Counted from the stretch's first letter, positions 21,949 through 33,985 are shown. The stretch is 64,000 nucleotides of DNA from Favolaschia claudopus (GCA_037176885.1 JAWWNJ010000086.1:558001-622000); one strand, 5' to 3'. Notes: generated by a model not told the origin, from the letters alone. Translations and numbers: made by a program.

Positions 21949-22212
21949 CTGTAGTATTTCGTTCCATTCGTAAGCCGGTTTTGGGTGTGACACCCCTTAC
22001 GAATTTACCCTTTCGTAAGGAGGCTTTGTGACCCTGTGACTTACGAAAAATTTCGTTTTTTTACCCCTTTTTTGGCCCAGAAATGCGCCAAAATCCGAGT
22101 CACAGAGGGAAACCTTTCGTAGGACCCCTTTGTGACGCTGTGACTTACGAAAATTTTCGTAGGATTTGGGGTCTGTGACCTGTGACCTTACGAATTGAAC
22201 GAAATACTACAG
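21949..22212. mobile_element. 264-bp MITE, TA target
   Basis: Ends CTGTAGTATTTCGTT and reverse complement, flanked by TA at 21947-21948 and 22213-22214. The inner part is rich in CTTACGAA words. A diverged relative is at 22575-22832. Confidence 0.85.
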
Positions 22213-22574
22213 TAATTCCTTGTTGAAAAGTTATAAGGTGATCTTTCCAAAAAAGGCAACCCATTCTAAAAAGCTTCCAAACTCATTTTCGACGTGTTTG
22301 GGCCCATCTTGCGAAAAATCCTTCCAACATTTGGCGGATTACATAAGCTTACGTACACAGTACACGTGATATATCCGCGATCATAGACGCGACGCGACGC
22401 GCCATGTAAGCTTTGGAATACACTGTTTAGTGTGAGGAAAGTATGACTCGGCCCTCCCTTTCAGATATGCTACACCAGCACCAGGACTTAGTCATCCACT
22501 GTATCCTCTGTGTACCTTCCCCCCAACAGAGGTCAGACTGCGGATTTAACTAGGATTCAAACTTAGAGGACATA

Positions 22575-22832
22575 CTGTAGTATTTTGTTCAATTCGTAAG
22601 CCGATTTGAGGTGTGACATTTCATACGAACCTGACCTTTCGTATGGAAGTCCGGACCGGTGTGACTTGCGAAAATTTTCGTTTTTTTACCCCATTTTGGG
22701 CCGAAAACAGGCGAAAATCCGTGTGACTTTGGGGGACCATTCGTCTGAGACCCTCGTGACACTGTGACTCGCCAAAATTTTCGGGCTTGTGACAAGTGAC
22801 AAAACGAATTGAAGGAAATACTATTACTACAG
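22575..22832. mobile_element. 258-bp MITE, diverged relative of 21949-22212
   Basis: Same layout (CTGTAGTATT, ATTCGTAAGCC, TTTTCGTTTTTTTACCCC, ATTGAAGGAAATACT). The right end is altered, so only the left TA is preserved. Confidence 0.75.
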
Positions 22833-23248
22833 TGCGCAACACATATGTATTTACTTAATGGGTGGGGCGGCCGGTGGCCCGAGAGCCTCCAGTTTCTTAC
22901 TTAAGCTGTGAACCTAAAGTTCCCAAGACCTCAAAATCGCAAACAGAGTAAGTTGATTTTTCAAACCTTCAGGATTTGGCGGGTGGCTGTGCAAACGTAA
23001 TGCTTATATAAGGGTGCCGGATTGGGGTGACGTCTATCTTAGTCGGTCCTCACACAGCGATAGTATACTGAAATAATGCCAAGCGGCGGCGGCGTGCGAC
23101 ACGAGGCGGTCGGCAACGAGGGACATCGGATGTTGCTTGTGAATGTGAGGAGTTTGCGAGACTCGGTGCGCAAAGGCAGAGTAGCGTTGGAGTAGCGCGT
23201 CGCGGCGCGCCGACGCGATCATTATCGCTGTCGTTGCTATGTACACGC

Positions 23249-23592
23249 GCGACAATATCTCCAAGTCCGTCTCGGATCGCCCGGAAGACGACCATCACGG
23301 AGATCACCAGGTCACGTGCCCGCGACAGTGTTGGGTCAATAGCGTTTAGTTGAACGTCCCAAAGAAGCAAGTTTTCATCAAGTTCTTGTAATAACCTCCC
23401 CCACAGGCATCGTACCGCTCCAAAATTTTGGCCACATACTTATAGCATAGATACCTCGAATCTGGTCGAGGCGATTTGCCCCAATGTTCTTCGTTGTCGT
23501 AGAGCTAGTCGGTTTATCCATCCATTCCGAATATGGAAGGTGTTACGTTGCACCACGTGACGTTTGTCGAGGGTGGATGGGGTCTACCTTAG
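23249..23592 (-). repeat. Right arms of the 20.3-23.6 kb inverted repeat
   Basis: 23249-23365 pairs with 21388-21508 and 23366-23592 pairs with 20343-20565. The two halves are contiguous here but about 820 bases apart on the left, so the left copy has been split by insertions that include the 202-bp MITE. Confidence 0.75.
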
Positions 23593-24315
23593 TTCCAGCG
23601 GTCCGCTGGTGCGGTGTCGGTCACGTACAGCGGGGAGGCTGCAATGTACTCCGGTGAGATCAACCCTCCTTCGTAATGGAGTAGAAGCAGAGCCTGGTCC
23701 CAAAAGCGCTGACCCCGTGCAAGACGGGTAGAGGACAAGCATCTGACATAAATGAATCGGGTATTCTGCTTGATAGGGTGAACAAGGCATTACCGATGAG
23801 GTCACCCAGGCGTCCTTCCAATGCCTTTCAGTTGCTGTGTGCCTTGCAAAGGATCTCAGTGCCTGCCAAGATAGCGCCGCCCTTCCAAGACGACTCTCAA
23901 GTTCCAAGGCACTTCCAAGGACTGCCCATCATTGGCGCCTTCCAAGGTATTGGAAGCCATTGAAAGGTTCTTTACAAATTTCCGACATTATATGCATGTC
24001 TCCAACCCTGACGACCCCATCTTTGTCCCCACACCCGTGAACTGCCCTCGCAAAGAAGAAAGGCAAAAAGAAGACGTACTTGATCGAAAAAATCGATATT
24101 TACACGATTCTGTAGTACATCGATATTTGAGTCCAATATTTGGTGGCGGTTAAATAAACACTTCAAATCAGCCTCAATTTGTCCGATCCGCCGTTAGTGA
24201 CCTCTTAATTACACCACGAGAAATGATGTGATAGGTATATAAGAACCTCCTCACGACAGAGGATGACTTGAACATTAGAATGAAGTGAGAATGACCATAT
24301 GCTCAGAATATCAAA

Positions 24316-24606
24316 TTATTTTACCTGTTCTCGGAACCCACGCCTGTCTACGAGTATTGCGTCAAATTGAGAGGGGAATGGGGTATACGGCGGTGGAGGA
24401 GACATCAACGGCTTTCTGAGTCTTGAAGATTGATCCACAGATATTTGGAGGAAGTGTACGCGTCGCGAAGAATTTGGCTGCCAAACACCTGTATCGTTGT
24501 CAAAGAGGGTCAAAGCAGCAGTAGTTGGCGATATACCGTTAGCTAAGGATGTTCCTGCCATTACTGAGTATTGGAAGGACCAGCTCCCAAAGTGCCCTGA
24601 GGACAT
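24316..24606 (-). CDS. Possible first exon of an unknown gene
   Basis: ATG at 24606 opens a 95-codon frame (MSSGHFGSWSFQYSVMAG...) with ordinary composition that ends at a CAG/GTAAAA donor near 24324. A TATATATA stretch is about 20 bases before the ATG. No continuing exon with conserved features was recognised and the family is unknown. Confidence 0.25.
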   Translation of the reverse strand: MSSGHFGSWSFQYSVMAGTSLANGISPTTAALTLFDNDTGVWQPNSSRRVHFLQISVDQSSRLRKPLMSPPPPYTPFPSQFDAILVDRRGFREQVK

Positions 24607-25002
24607 GGTCAGATATATATACGGTTGCGGGCCTCATTGACACCCCCGGGCCATTAACTGCTCTTGAAAAAAACAGTTTGCGGTGATGTGCATCGGCAGT
24701 CTCGACTATCTGATCACTTGAAATTTAAAATCTCTATGCAATGTCGATTTGTGAATCCACTCAAACCGCTTCTCGTGTTCATCTCACAAACCGCTGGATG
24801 GAATGCATAACGGACCAAGATGTCAGCCTTGAGAACCATAGTACCAGTAACATCCGCGTTCATGGTCGCAACGGCAGACCATGGTGCCAACAGGTGGCGA
24901 CACTTTCTTGCCGAGCTGTAGACACCAGATGGTATGAGGGCTCAAGCACGTCGTCCCAGCATCCTCGTCAGCCCCATACACAAATTCATCGACCGTAATA
25001 AT

Positions 25003-25329
25003 CTATGATATACATGTAGCTTCTGGTCCATTCAAAGTTGGTGGGGGAGTGTCAGGTTCACTAAAAATGCATGAGCATAACGATGTTGTATAAGAAAAGA
25101 CGGGCTCATGTGCTAAGCCCGTTGTTTTGTTCCCGTTAAGGCAAGCGCCGACATAAACCATTCGCACGCTGTCATCAGCGCAGCATAAGCGAATCGCCCC
25201 GTAATGCTTTCCCAGCACGTGGAAGGCGTTACGTTTGTCAAATGAGCGCGTCTCGGACGCGTCTTGGCCAAAGATGGATGCGACATTTAGAATAGAAACA
25301 TTCAAGTAAGTTATGATATTATCCGGCAA
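25003..25329 (-). CDS. Unrecognised reading frame, possible gene piece
   Basis: A 108-codon minus-strand frame with balanced composition (VASIFGQDASETRSF, HYGAIRLCCADDSVRMVYVG). It has no known motif, no partner in the window and no splice support. Confidence 0.2.
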   Translation of the reverse strand: MPDNIITYLNVSILNVASIFGQDASETRSFDKRNAFHVLGKHYGAIRLCCADDSVRMVYVGACLNGNKTTGLAHEPVFSYTTSLCSCIFSEPDTPPPTLNGPEATCIS

Positions 25330-25502
25330 CCAGAATTTATCTATCTACTGGCAAAGGCCACGGAATACTTTCCAAAAAATGAAATTTTATACTCTGTTTC
25401 ATGTCGCGCGCGGTGGTGAGAGCCAGAGCCTGTACCTATGCGTGAAACGTCAAGTTTGGGAACATATGTACTGTCTATACAGTCTCTTGAAATGCTCCAT
25501 TA

Positions 25503-25770
25503 GTTTGATAATGTCAAGCTCGGAGTAAAGGACAATTATGTTGAACCTCCGCCGGCTGAGGAAGAGTTTGAGGAACAGAAGTTGGATCTAAATGTTCCAA
25601 AGGTTCATCAGACTCGTTCGGTTCAGAAGGTCGGCCGAGAATTAGCTATTCAACAAGAGAAAGACTTGGAGAATGCATGGAATAATTGGCAAAGGCGAAG
25701 GAAAATGGCTACAGACGACGGGACGAGACTTATTATAATACACCGCAGGTACGAGGAGTTTGTATTCTAA
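25503..25770 (+). CDS. Unrecognised acidic reading-frame fragment
   Basis: Reads VKDNYVEPPPAEEEFEEQK, then VHQTRSVQKVGRELAIQQEK and ENAWNNWQRRRK. Charged and probably helical, without an ATG at its front. Likely an exon or element fragment; no family recognised. Confidence 0.25.
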
Positions 25771-26229
25771 TGTCTGTTTATAAGAGACTAAGACGAGACT
25801 CTAACTCAAGACTTAGGAATTTCTTATTTCTGAAACATTGGCTGAGGGCAGTCAAAATTTCAGACATGGGGAGAGCGTGTGACCAATCTAAGTCATATCG
25901 GTACTCAGCTTGAAGTTTTTTGCGAATTTTGAAGTCAAAAACACAAGTTGAACGAGCACCAGGAATAAGGGACACAAACAGACAAATTTATTTTAGTGCA
26001 GAAATCTAATTAGAGGACAAAGGAAATTCGTATTTTACTGATGGAAGGAGCTGGCCTCTGTATTGCATGCCAGCGGCGGCCCAGTCAACCTGGTGGGACG
26101 ATCACGAGTGCGCGAACGCACGGCGGGACGCCGATGCCGAGGGGTGCCGTCGCTAACGCGCAGTAGGCGCTCGACACAAGCTCGACACGGTGTTTGTAAT
26201 GGCAGAGAGGGTTGTTGCACTTTTTTTGA

Positions 26230-26234
<5 letters not shown>

Positions 26235-26263
<29 letters not shown>

Positions 26264-26265
26264 CA
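26235..26265. repeat. Poly-T tract of about 30 bases
   Basis: Uninterrupted T run. It could be the complement of a retroposed poly-A tail, but no retrotransposon body was found beside it. Confidence 0.9.
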
Positions 26266-26420
26266 GGGGTGTCACGGTTTTTTCAACCACCCTCGCCGTT
26301 TCTGTACTGATTGTTTGGCTGCAGAATGGTCGAAAAAAAAAAATTGTCGTACACAAGTCGTACCCACTTGCCAGTGGCAGCTCTGGGATCACTGTGAGTG
26401 GCGAGAGGAAGCGGTGAATA

Positions 26421-26560
26421 GAGACTTTGCGGTAGCCACTGGTCGCCTTCCGTGGCTCCTCGTGTACAATAGTTGTTTGATTCTACAGTTCAAGGTAGCC
26501 ACCATGGCATCCCGTCCATCGGACGTATAGATGGTATCGAGAAAAACTAGCCACCGAAAG
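26421..26560. mobile_element. Degraded relative of the 185-bp MITE
   Basis: GAGACTTTGCGGTAGCCACTGG at the left resembles the right end of the 2418-2602 element in reverse, and GCTTTCGGTGGCTAGT appears in reverse at the right. No target duplication is visible. Confidence 0.4.
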
Positions 26561-27540
26561 CCACCGGTGTGTCGTAGCGCCTTTGGAGGTGCTGGCGGGG
26601 ACGGGCTCAATTAACGGGAGGAGAGACAGGGAAGGAGTTTCGAGACATGACAGTGGATTATCGGGTGAACAAACACGCTCTGTCGTGTAATGTGTGTAAT
26701 GTACGCGATAGCTGACGAAAAATTATCACCTTCCGGTAACCACCAGACTCGATGGATCCGGAATTTTGTACAAACTTCAGAGCTCTTCAGAGTGAGAGTC
26801 AATGTATTTGCTTTCGGGCGCTAGAGCTCCGCGGCAGCTACAAAACCCAAGGTGCTGGCATTCAAATATCAACACGGCCAGCCGGGATGCACGAAGTCCG
26901 GGAGATACATACATAGAAAGTCAGAGACATTGGCTGAAAAGAAGAAACATACCGTCAATCTGCGACACATTCAGTCCTTTCCAGAAACATTGAGTAAAGC
27001 GGCAATGTCCCCGAGTCCGACAAAGTCCGAGCGCCGACAGCGTATGTCACATGTGACTTCTGGATCACGGAAATTTCCGCCGCACAAAACCAAGCACCAC
27101 TTTGCCATGGGCATGGCATAGAATGTATCTATGGGAGAGCTATAAGGCCAAAGAACCTCATTTACCACCTTGAAAGTGAGGGAACAAAATACCCGTCGAA
27201 TGATAAAAAAAAAAAAACACTTGTGATTGGTGATTTGATATCATCAATCGCGCCCCAATTCGGGCCTCTGCACAATTATGACGCGGCTGTCAGAATCCAT
27301 ATGCGTCATAGTATAAGCGGAGCCGGAGTGAACAGAGAAGCCGAGAAATTCACCCGTACATCATCAATGTTTTGAGACGAGAAACCTTTCACTTCGGCTT
27401 CGGCCCAAATAGGAAATAACATTAAAAGCATGGATGGGTATATGGAGTCTACTATTGAGTGTGAACAATGAACCAGGGCCCACCGCTACACCTGCTGAGA
27501 GATTTGGCCAAATAAGCACAAAAGTTCAGTTACAGCTGTT

Positions 27541-27847
27541 CCGGAAAACCTTGTCATGCGCAGATTTTTTTGCACTTTTGATTCAAGTGATATGATGCAC
27601 CATTTATGGAGATCTGGACCGAATGCCGCCAGGTGCCGCCGTTTTTGACGATTCCTGGCATCTCTGCCTTGCTTTCCGAGGACTAAATTAAAGACTTGTC
27701 TGCATCCCATTGCCGATGAGTAGCCGCTGGGCTGCCGGTGCTAGGCGTGTGTAGCCGAGCTGATCTTCCCATAAAAGGTGCATCGTATCATTCGATCAAT
27801 ATCTGAGTTGCGCGCAAAAAAAATCTGCACATGACAAGGTTTTCCGA
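27541..27847. mobile_element. 307-bp MITE
   Basis: Left end CCGGAAAACCTTGTCATG pairs with right end CATGACAAGGTTTTCCGA; pairing continues through GCAGATTTTTTT. It lies just downstream of a splice donor at 27866, probably in an intron of the minus-strand gene. Confidence 0.8.
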
Positions 27848-27865
27848 AATTGTTTAGAATCACAT

Positions 27866-28147
27866 ACCGCTCGAGATTTCTTGGCCTTCACACTGTCGGA
27901 CTCTTCGACGGGGTCTTCGATCTGCTGTGCGAGGCGCTTGCGCGTAGTGAAAGATCGGGAGCGTACCGATGACTCCGGCAAGATATTGCTTTCATCGACC
28001 TCGGGGTGGCGTCTATCACGCGTCAGAAGGACCGAAAGCAAAAAATAACGCGTCGTACGTGGGTGTGAAAGTCCAATAGCCGACGCGCTGAGACGCTGTC
28101 GATGAGCTGGCGGTCCGCATCTGTATCGTTGAGTGTTGGAAGGGCCA
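27866..28147 (-). CDS. Unknown gene, 5' exon or exons
   Basis: ATG at 28147 gives MALPTLNDTDADRQLIDSV, RRLLDFHTHVRR, then a second coherent block HPEVDESNILPES, RSRSFTTRKRLAQQ, DPVEESDSVKAKKSRA before a GTATGT donor at 27866. A GTACG...GATAG intron may separate the blocks, but the phase does not fit exactly, so a small defect is possible. The C-terminal part is basic. No family recognised. Confidence 0.4.
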
Positions 28148-28581
28148 TGCCGACGCGACGGGAGCACAACCCCACGGGTGGAGGCGGCTGAACGAGGTGG
28201 AAGGACGAAAGAAGGATGTCGCTGCCACGTAGCTTACGGCATTGCCAAGTCCGACACATACTTACTAAAATTGGAAGTTGAGCCGGATGTTTCTGGCTTG
28301 TCGCAATGTTTCTCTTTTTCATCGATGTTTCTCACTCTCTATGTATGTATCTTCCGCACTTCGTATATCCTCCCGCGCAGCGGAAGGAAAAATCTGAGGG
28401 TTAAATTAAGCAGAGACACGTTGAAGCGGGTAAATTAGCCCTTTTGTACCGCCCCTGCATGTATTGTCGGCAAATTCCAATGGGAGATAGCATTCATTCA
28501 TTCATTATTCCATTATAGTGCTGCGGGCCCTTCAGGGCCCATGTCGCACTCCACAATCGTACAATTAGTATGTGTCGGGCT

Positions 28582-29103
28582 CAGTGTTGGAATTAAGGGT
28601 TAACCCTTAAGTTAAGTTAAGCCTGGATTTGCCCTTAAGTTCAGGCATTAGCTTCAATTGTCGACGGACTTAAGTCTTAATAAGTAAAGGCTTAATGATC
28701 GATTATGTAACCTTCCTTTCCCCATTATCTCACCAGTTGAACCAACTTGAAGTTGACAATAGCTGAGAAGGCTCCAAAGAGCCTTTTGATTTGCAGGAAA
28801 ACATCTGAAAAAGCATTGTAAATATACGAAACAGTCTCAATTTATTTGATGTTCCTTGGATGAAATTTTAGCCACGATTTATTTCAACTTTAGTGGGTGA
28901 ATGAAGGTCCCTGGGAAGTTTCAAGGGATCTGAGGGGGAAAGACTTGCATTTTGTTCACCTGGAGGTGGTCCTGGCTCCCGCAGAAACAAATTTGAACAG
29001 CCCTTAACTTGACCCTTAACTTGCCCTTAATATTAAGCCCTAGTTAAGCTTAAGGCCTGAGCTTCAAATTTTGCCCTTATTAACCCCTTAAATTCCAACA
29101 CTG
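28582..29103. mobile_element. 522-bp hAT-type MITE, target duplication GTCGGGCT
   Basis: Ends CAGTGTTGGAATT and reverse complement, flanked by GTCGGGCT at 28574-28581 and 29104-29111. The interior is built of CTTAAC and GTTAAG words. Same family as 61775-62364. Confidence 0.9.
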
Positions 29104-29457
29104 GTCGGGCTTCGCAACTCCGTTACCAGCAGCGTCGACAATTCGATGGCTTCACCCAAGCTTTGCCTCTTCTCTCTCGTAACTTACCACCACCATCGTG
29201 TAGTTACCCCCGCCGCCGTCGCTTCCGCGCATCCCGACGCTTTAGATGAATCCAACTACCACCGACAGCACGGCCCAGCACATTGCTGGCAGCTCGGACT
29301 CGATGCCACATGTCGACGGCTTTTCCGGACTCAATGAGGCGAGTGTTCTCTCCCAGCTCTACATTTTCGGGCTCATGATAACATTCTACCTACCTGCTGT
29401 TCTCAATAAATGTGCGCTGTATGATCTTTCAACATTGTGCGATAGGTTGGGTTATCC

Positions 29458-30273
29458 CAAGGGGATCCAACGATAAGAGAAAAAGATATCACCTACAAAA
29501 GTTTTTTCCTGGCCGTCGGCTGGTCCCCCCCTCCCCCCCATCCTGCCATATCGGGAAAGAGATTCCCACCGTTGTCACGGGCCGCCGCTCCCGGTCAGGG
29601 GCGCACACCAAATTTCAACCAAATTCCGGAAGTTGGCGCAGTTAGGAGTATAGTGCGTACCCACTTACTGTTCAATTGACCCTTCTTAATCATTGGAAGT
29701 CATTCAAACCTCCCTAGACACAAATACTGCGAAAAATGAAATAATTGATACTATTTAAATAATATACCGTGCAAAGCAGCGTTGAGTGCGAACTGAATGA
29801 TAACTTCAAAGCAGTCTCCATGTCTATACTAGAATGAATTTCGCGTCAAAATTTAAAATCAAGTTGAATGAAGGTGGCTGGTTGTCATTGTTGTCTTCGT
29901 CGGAACATTTCCCTACGCTGTGTCCGCCACCAGGCTTCCCCCATCGTGCTCGTCCTCGGATTGCGACGCATGTTCAATGGCGGGAGAGGGCAAGTGAGAG
30001 AAGATCAGATATCAACCACGTACAATGCCCGGCAGGCTCGGCACTCAGCCGAAAATAGCCGGAACATGCTCGCGTCGTGTACTGTGTCTGAAAACTGGCT
30101 GCAGGACTCGAGATGGTCGATTTTGTTGTGTAGGAACACTAGAATACTTAACCCCGCGTGTTTTCAAGGCGAAAGCTTTTGACCTAGAAAAGTTTTTTTT
30201 TCGACCCCGGGTGACCCCCCCCCCCCCCCCTCCCCTACGTGATGTCATCGATTCTTATCGTTGGACCTCCTTG
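29458..30273. mobile_element. 816-bp hAT-type element in exon 2 of the unknown gene
   Basis: Ends CAAGGGGATCCAACGATAAG and the reverse complement of CAAGGAGGTCCAACGATAAG. GGTTATCC flanks it at 29450-29457 and 30274-30281. Contains two C-rich tracts (near 29526 and 30216) that resemble each other. No transposase. Confidence 0.85.
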
Positions 30274-30498
30274 GGTTATCCCACCCATCGCCAACTCGTT
30301 ATCAATCGCACGTCCCGACGATTGGGATACCGTCCCGGGAGCGGCTGGCGTCCTCGATGGCACGCAAAATCAGGGGTTAGATGTTGAACATAGCGGTCAA
30401 AAGGAGGCTGGAATTGAAGATAGGGCTGCAAGGTACGTCAGGATCGTGTTTTGCCTTTATTTTTCTCTCGCTCACACTCAACACAAGTTCCACAGGGC

Positions 30499-31012
30499 TA
30501 GGGTCTTGTTTATTGATCAAGTTTGTAAACATGTTTATAAACACCGGTTTTTAAACCGGTTTTTAAATGGTTTGGCCAGAAATCGTTGGTTTTTAATTCA
30601 TTGTGGCTGTGTTGAAGGCGCCTTGGAAGGCCCAGTCTGCTCACAAGTTTGTCAAGATCAGTGCCGACCAGACAGCCATACAACATTCATTTCTAATTCG
30701 TGCACATTCTGCTATGAAATGACAGCTTCGGAGTGTGCCGATACATCAATCACCCAAGTCTGATGGCCAGAAATTGGCTCAAAATGGAAAGATCCAGCAA
30801 ATTTGGGAAGATTTTTGCTGTTGTCTGTCTCAAATCGTGCCAATCACCTCCGTCAAGCTCACAGAGGCGAAAAATTGAGTAAGCGACGGGAAAAATCCAA
30901 TTTTGGGCCAATCCTGCCGACGTGTTTGTAAACCGGTTTATAAACACCCTGTTTACAAACAAAAATTAAAAAACTGTTTATAATTGGGCTGGGAATTAAA
31001 AACAAGACCCTA
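30499..31012. mobile_element. 514-bp hAT-type MITE at the exon 3 boundary, duplication CACAGGGC
   Basis: Ends TAGGGTCTTGTTT and reverse complement, flanked by CACAGGGC at 30491-30498 and 31013-31020. The interior has repeated GTTTATAAAC and AAACCGGTTT words. The insertion lies three bases after the splice acceptor. Confidence 0.9.
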
Positions 31013-31548
31013 CACAGGGCCCATGGCAAGCGTACCAAGCGGTATTGCGTAGACAATTCAGGTGGGAAATGCCTTCGCGAAGAAGTAAAATTCGGGTCCA
31101 AAATTCGTGAGTTTTTCTTGACACGAGCTTTGATTGCATATCTGTACTAAACGACCAGAGCTGCAAACAGAAAACCAATTGCTACGTTCGATACGTTCGA
31201 AACAACTGTTGGAGTGGAGGATTTTAAGGAGGCCGGTCGTTCATCAGGCTATGTGTATTATGAGGTTACGAACCATTGGTGCAGATGTTCATACTCATGG
31301 AAGTCGGCCGCTGCTGAGCCATTGCTGATAGCGATCGCAATCCACAAGGTGAGCCTCAAATTTCTGGTCTGATGAGCCACCTGGAGTGATTTTGAATGCG
31401 GGGAAGTGCATATTCTCTTCTTTCAAGGTGACACGACGAAGGGGAGATCGCCAACCAGCGCATAGAGCCCTGATAGAAGGGCGGCGCTTCAAACCTGTTG
31501 AACAACAGTAAGCTGTTTTGCTTAACTATGAATACCTGCCAGTCGTTC

Positions 31549-31605
31549 ACTTCATTTAGTTTGAGGCGGACCCAGTTACTATCCATTGCTATAAAGCTAA
31601 GGAAT
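31549..31605 (-). repeat. Inverted copy of the 56-bp coding-like repeat at 20074
   Basis: See 20074-20129. The minus-strand frame continues beyond the repeat (31356-31619), but without recognisable motifs. Confidence 0.7.
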
Positions 31606-31867
31606 ATACAGTAGGCCACTTGTCTCTAAGGGCTCTGTTTAATAATACAGTCGTCACTGTCTTAACCAATACCCCTCGGTGGGGACAAAAAGGTATGCGT
31701 TATGGGGTTTTTATGGGTTATGGCAGGTAAATATCACGTAATCTGGGCACTTTTACACTGTAAACTGAAGAGATTTGGCCCCCCAAATTATGGGTTATGG
31801 GGTATGACAGGTATGGGTTATGACAGTGACGACTGTAATCCTATACTTGAAAAGAGGGCCAGGCCAT

Positions 31868-32290
31868 CAGTCGCGTGACTTTTGACAGAAAATCACGGGG
31901 TCAATGTCGAGATGTTGAGATCGTACTAGACGTCGCGAGCGGAGCGAGCGCAGCGGGGTTTGGGGCCAACAAGCTGTGTGACCGAACGGAGGGAGGTCGG
32001 CGAGCGCAGCGAGTCGGCCGTGCCGGAGGCAGGGAGCTAAAGCTTGTAAAGATCCTAAAAGAGCACGGCACAGCCTCAACTCCAGGAAAGGGAATTCATC
32101 CCGTGACTTTCTGTCAAAGCTTGGGAATTCCGCGGCGCCAGCAGCCAACAATTATTACTGCGGGGTTTGGGGCGGCAGCCCCGACGAGCGCGGTGCGACT
32201 GCCGTAGGCACGCCGCGAGCGCAGCGAGTGGCCCGTGCCGAAGGCAGGGAGCTAAAGCTCGTCCCTGGGATGGCATAAGAGTCTGGTCAC
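31868..32290. repeat. GC-rich modular repeat with internal direct copies
   Basis: The module GAGCGCAGCGAGT..GGCC, CCGTGCCG, AGGCAGGGAGCTAAAGCT occurs twice (about 31950-32044 and 32160-32255), each after GCGGGGTTTGGGGC. GTGACTTT(T/C)TGTCA-like words also occur twice. Probably a dispersed element; no coding frame. Confidence 0.6.
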
Positions 32291-32299
32291 GAGACTACT

Positions 32300-33560
32300 T
32301 TTTTTTTTTTTTTTCGTATCAGCATGTATTTGAGGAACATATCGAGGCGGATTTGCCAACGGTCCGTTCGTTACAAAATTGCCAAATATGGATTCCTTCT
32401 CACTTCCTCGGCAGATGCCATCGATGGCCACAGGCTCTACCGGCGCCGGTAACGTTGAACATCGAACGACCAACGTAATTTCGTTGAAGGTAATAGAATA
32501 CCGGCTTGTGTGCCTGTATCATTGAATCAAAGCTGCAGTTAAATCTTGCTAAACGAAAACCGGACAATGAACTCGACGACGAGGCACCAGCTAAAGTCAG
32601 CTAGATTTTTGAGATTGGAAGGAGACGAAGAGCTGACTCGGCAAGGGTGGAGCCGAGAACGCGGGACCAAACACAGGTACAGTTGCGGCTATGTACTGAA
32701 CTTGCATTACCATATATGGAAAGTACCCTTGGCGCACTGCGAGAGCGCCAGAGAAGGTGGGAAATGGCGCAGAGGTGCTAGCAGGTACCCCGGCATTGCA
32801 TACCTACCATCAAAAGGCAAGGAAAATGTCTTAAAAGGCAATATAAACTTGCGCTTCAGCCACTTTCACGGACAAAATTAGGGGTGTTTGTCACTGTTTG
32901 TAGCAGAAGCCACATCTATTTAAGGGCTCTCAAAGGTCACCGACGTGATTGACTATCGTCTCCGAGTGATCCTTCAGCGATGCGACCACAAGGCAGACAA
33001 GTACGTCCGAAACCAAACTGCGTGATGCAAGCACCATGTACACTGTACGGTACAGTCCAACGCATGAGATACAGAATTAGAATGTATGTAAGTCTGAGCC
33101 CTAATATTTAGACCTACATACATTTCAATTGAGTTCAGGAAGAGCATTGCCCGGATCTGGATTCTTATTTCTGGTCGGTTACTTTTGGTAACTGCGAGTA
33201 TACTTTTATTTGCAAGGTGCAATAATGTACAAGATCAGATCATGTACACTACAGTAGGCAAAGTTAGCAGTACACTAGAGCAAGAGAATAATAGCTACGA
33301 CTTACATACACTCGTAAACTGGGAAGCGAAATGGTTCAGATTTTGGGCAAATTAGGTGGCTCCAGACCGCAGTGATGTGGGATTCAAGGATCACATGTCA
33401 CTCAATGTTGTATGTCAACTGTTTTGTCCATCTGACGTTCGTTCGAAGTGTACCCGCCAGCATAGCAGAGATGCGCACCCTCAATATCGTTACATGCCGT
33501 GCAACTATCAGTTCAATACCAGAGAACAACAGCTTCGCCTGTAGGCTGTAGCCACTAAGC
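32300..33560. other. Unassigned spacer
   Basis: Begins with a T17 tract. The longest frame (32546-32881) has no recognisable feature. Confidence 0.4.
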
Positions 33561-33568
33561 CATCTCTA

Positions 33569-33982
33569 TTTTCGTTGAATGTGTTTGGTACGAGCCCGGA
33601 ATTGGGGATCCTTGGTGAGGATAATGGCTGCACGATTATCGCAGCGGAGTTCGGTTGCACCCTCCTGTGGCTTGCCAATCTCCTCGAAGAAGGATCGGAG
33701 CCATGCAAGATGCTGTCCTGCATTCGCGAGGCCTATATATTCATACTCTGTAGAAGAGAGCGCGACCATGGATTGCCGGCGGCTGGACCAGGAAATTGCA
33801 CCACTGTTCGAAATGAACACGTACCCGGAAGTCGATTTTGAGGTGTCTGAGTCCCCGTTCCAGTTAGCGTCTGTATACCCGTAGAAGTTCATGTCCATCC
33901 CAGCATTTGTCTCGTCGTAACATAGCATCCAGTCGCGCGTACCCTCTAGGTAGCGCAGGATACTTACGTTTAAGGAGCTCCC
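33569..33982 (-). pseudogene. Ty1/Copia RNase H remnant
   Basis: The minus-strand frame reads LRYLEGTRDWMLCY, then YGYTDANWNGDSDTSKSTSG, then ISWSSRRQSMVALSSTEYEY and KHIQRK. This is the conserved RNase H end of Copia Pol (GYxDADWxxD, STSGY, SSxEAEY, TKHI). Here the usual SSTEAEY is SSTEYEY. Reverse transcriptase is absent; the 202-bp MITE lies immediately upstream. Confidence 0.8.
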
Positions 33983-33985
33983 AAT

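Larger units (their letters stand above)
29246..31348 (+). pseudogene. Unknown spliced gene interrupted by two hAT MITEs
   Basis: Proposed exons: 29246-29342 (MNPTTTDSTAQHIAGSSD...), 29446-29457 plus 30282-30432 (IANSLSIARPDDWDTVPG), 30496-30498 plus 31021-31106 (HGKRTKRYCVDNSGGK), and 31161-31348 (FETTVGVEDFKEAGRSSG, YVYYEVTNHWCRCSYSW). Introns are GT-AG, 54-103 nt, and one has TACTAAAC near its 3' end. All exons join in phase once both MITEs and one copy of each target duplication are set aside, giving about 180 codons up to a further GTGAGC donor. No domain recognised. The insertions in exons 2 and 3 should disrupt the product unless they are spliced out. Confidence 0.5.

Noticed and set aside
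21949..22832. Two related MITEs taken as terminal repeats of one element
   Set aside because: Each has its own inverted ends and at least one TA flank, so they are separate insertions.
26235..26265. Poly-T tract as the tail of a retrotransposon
   Set aside because: No coding remnant or target duplication was found on either side.
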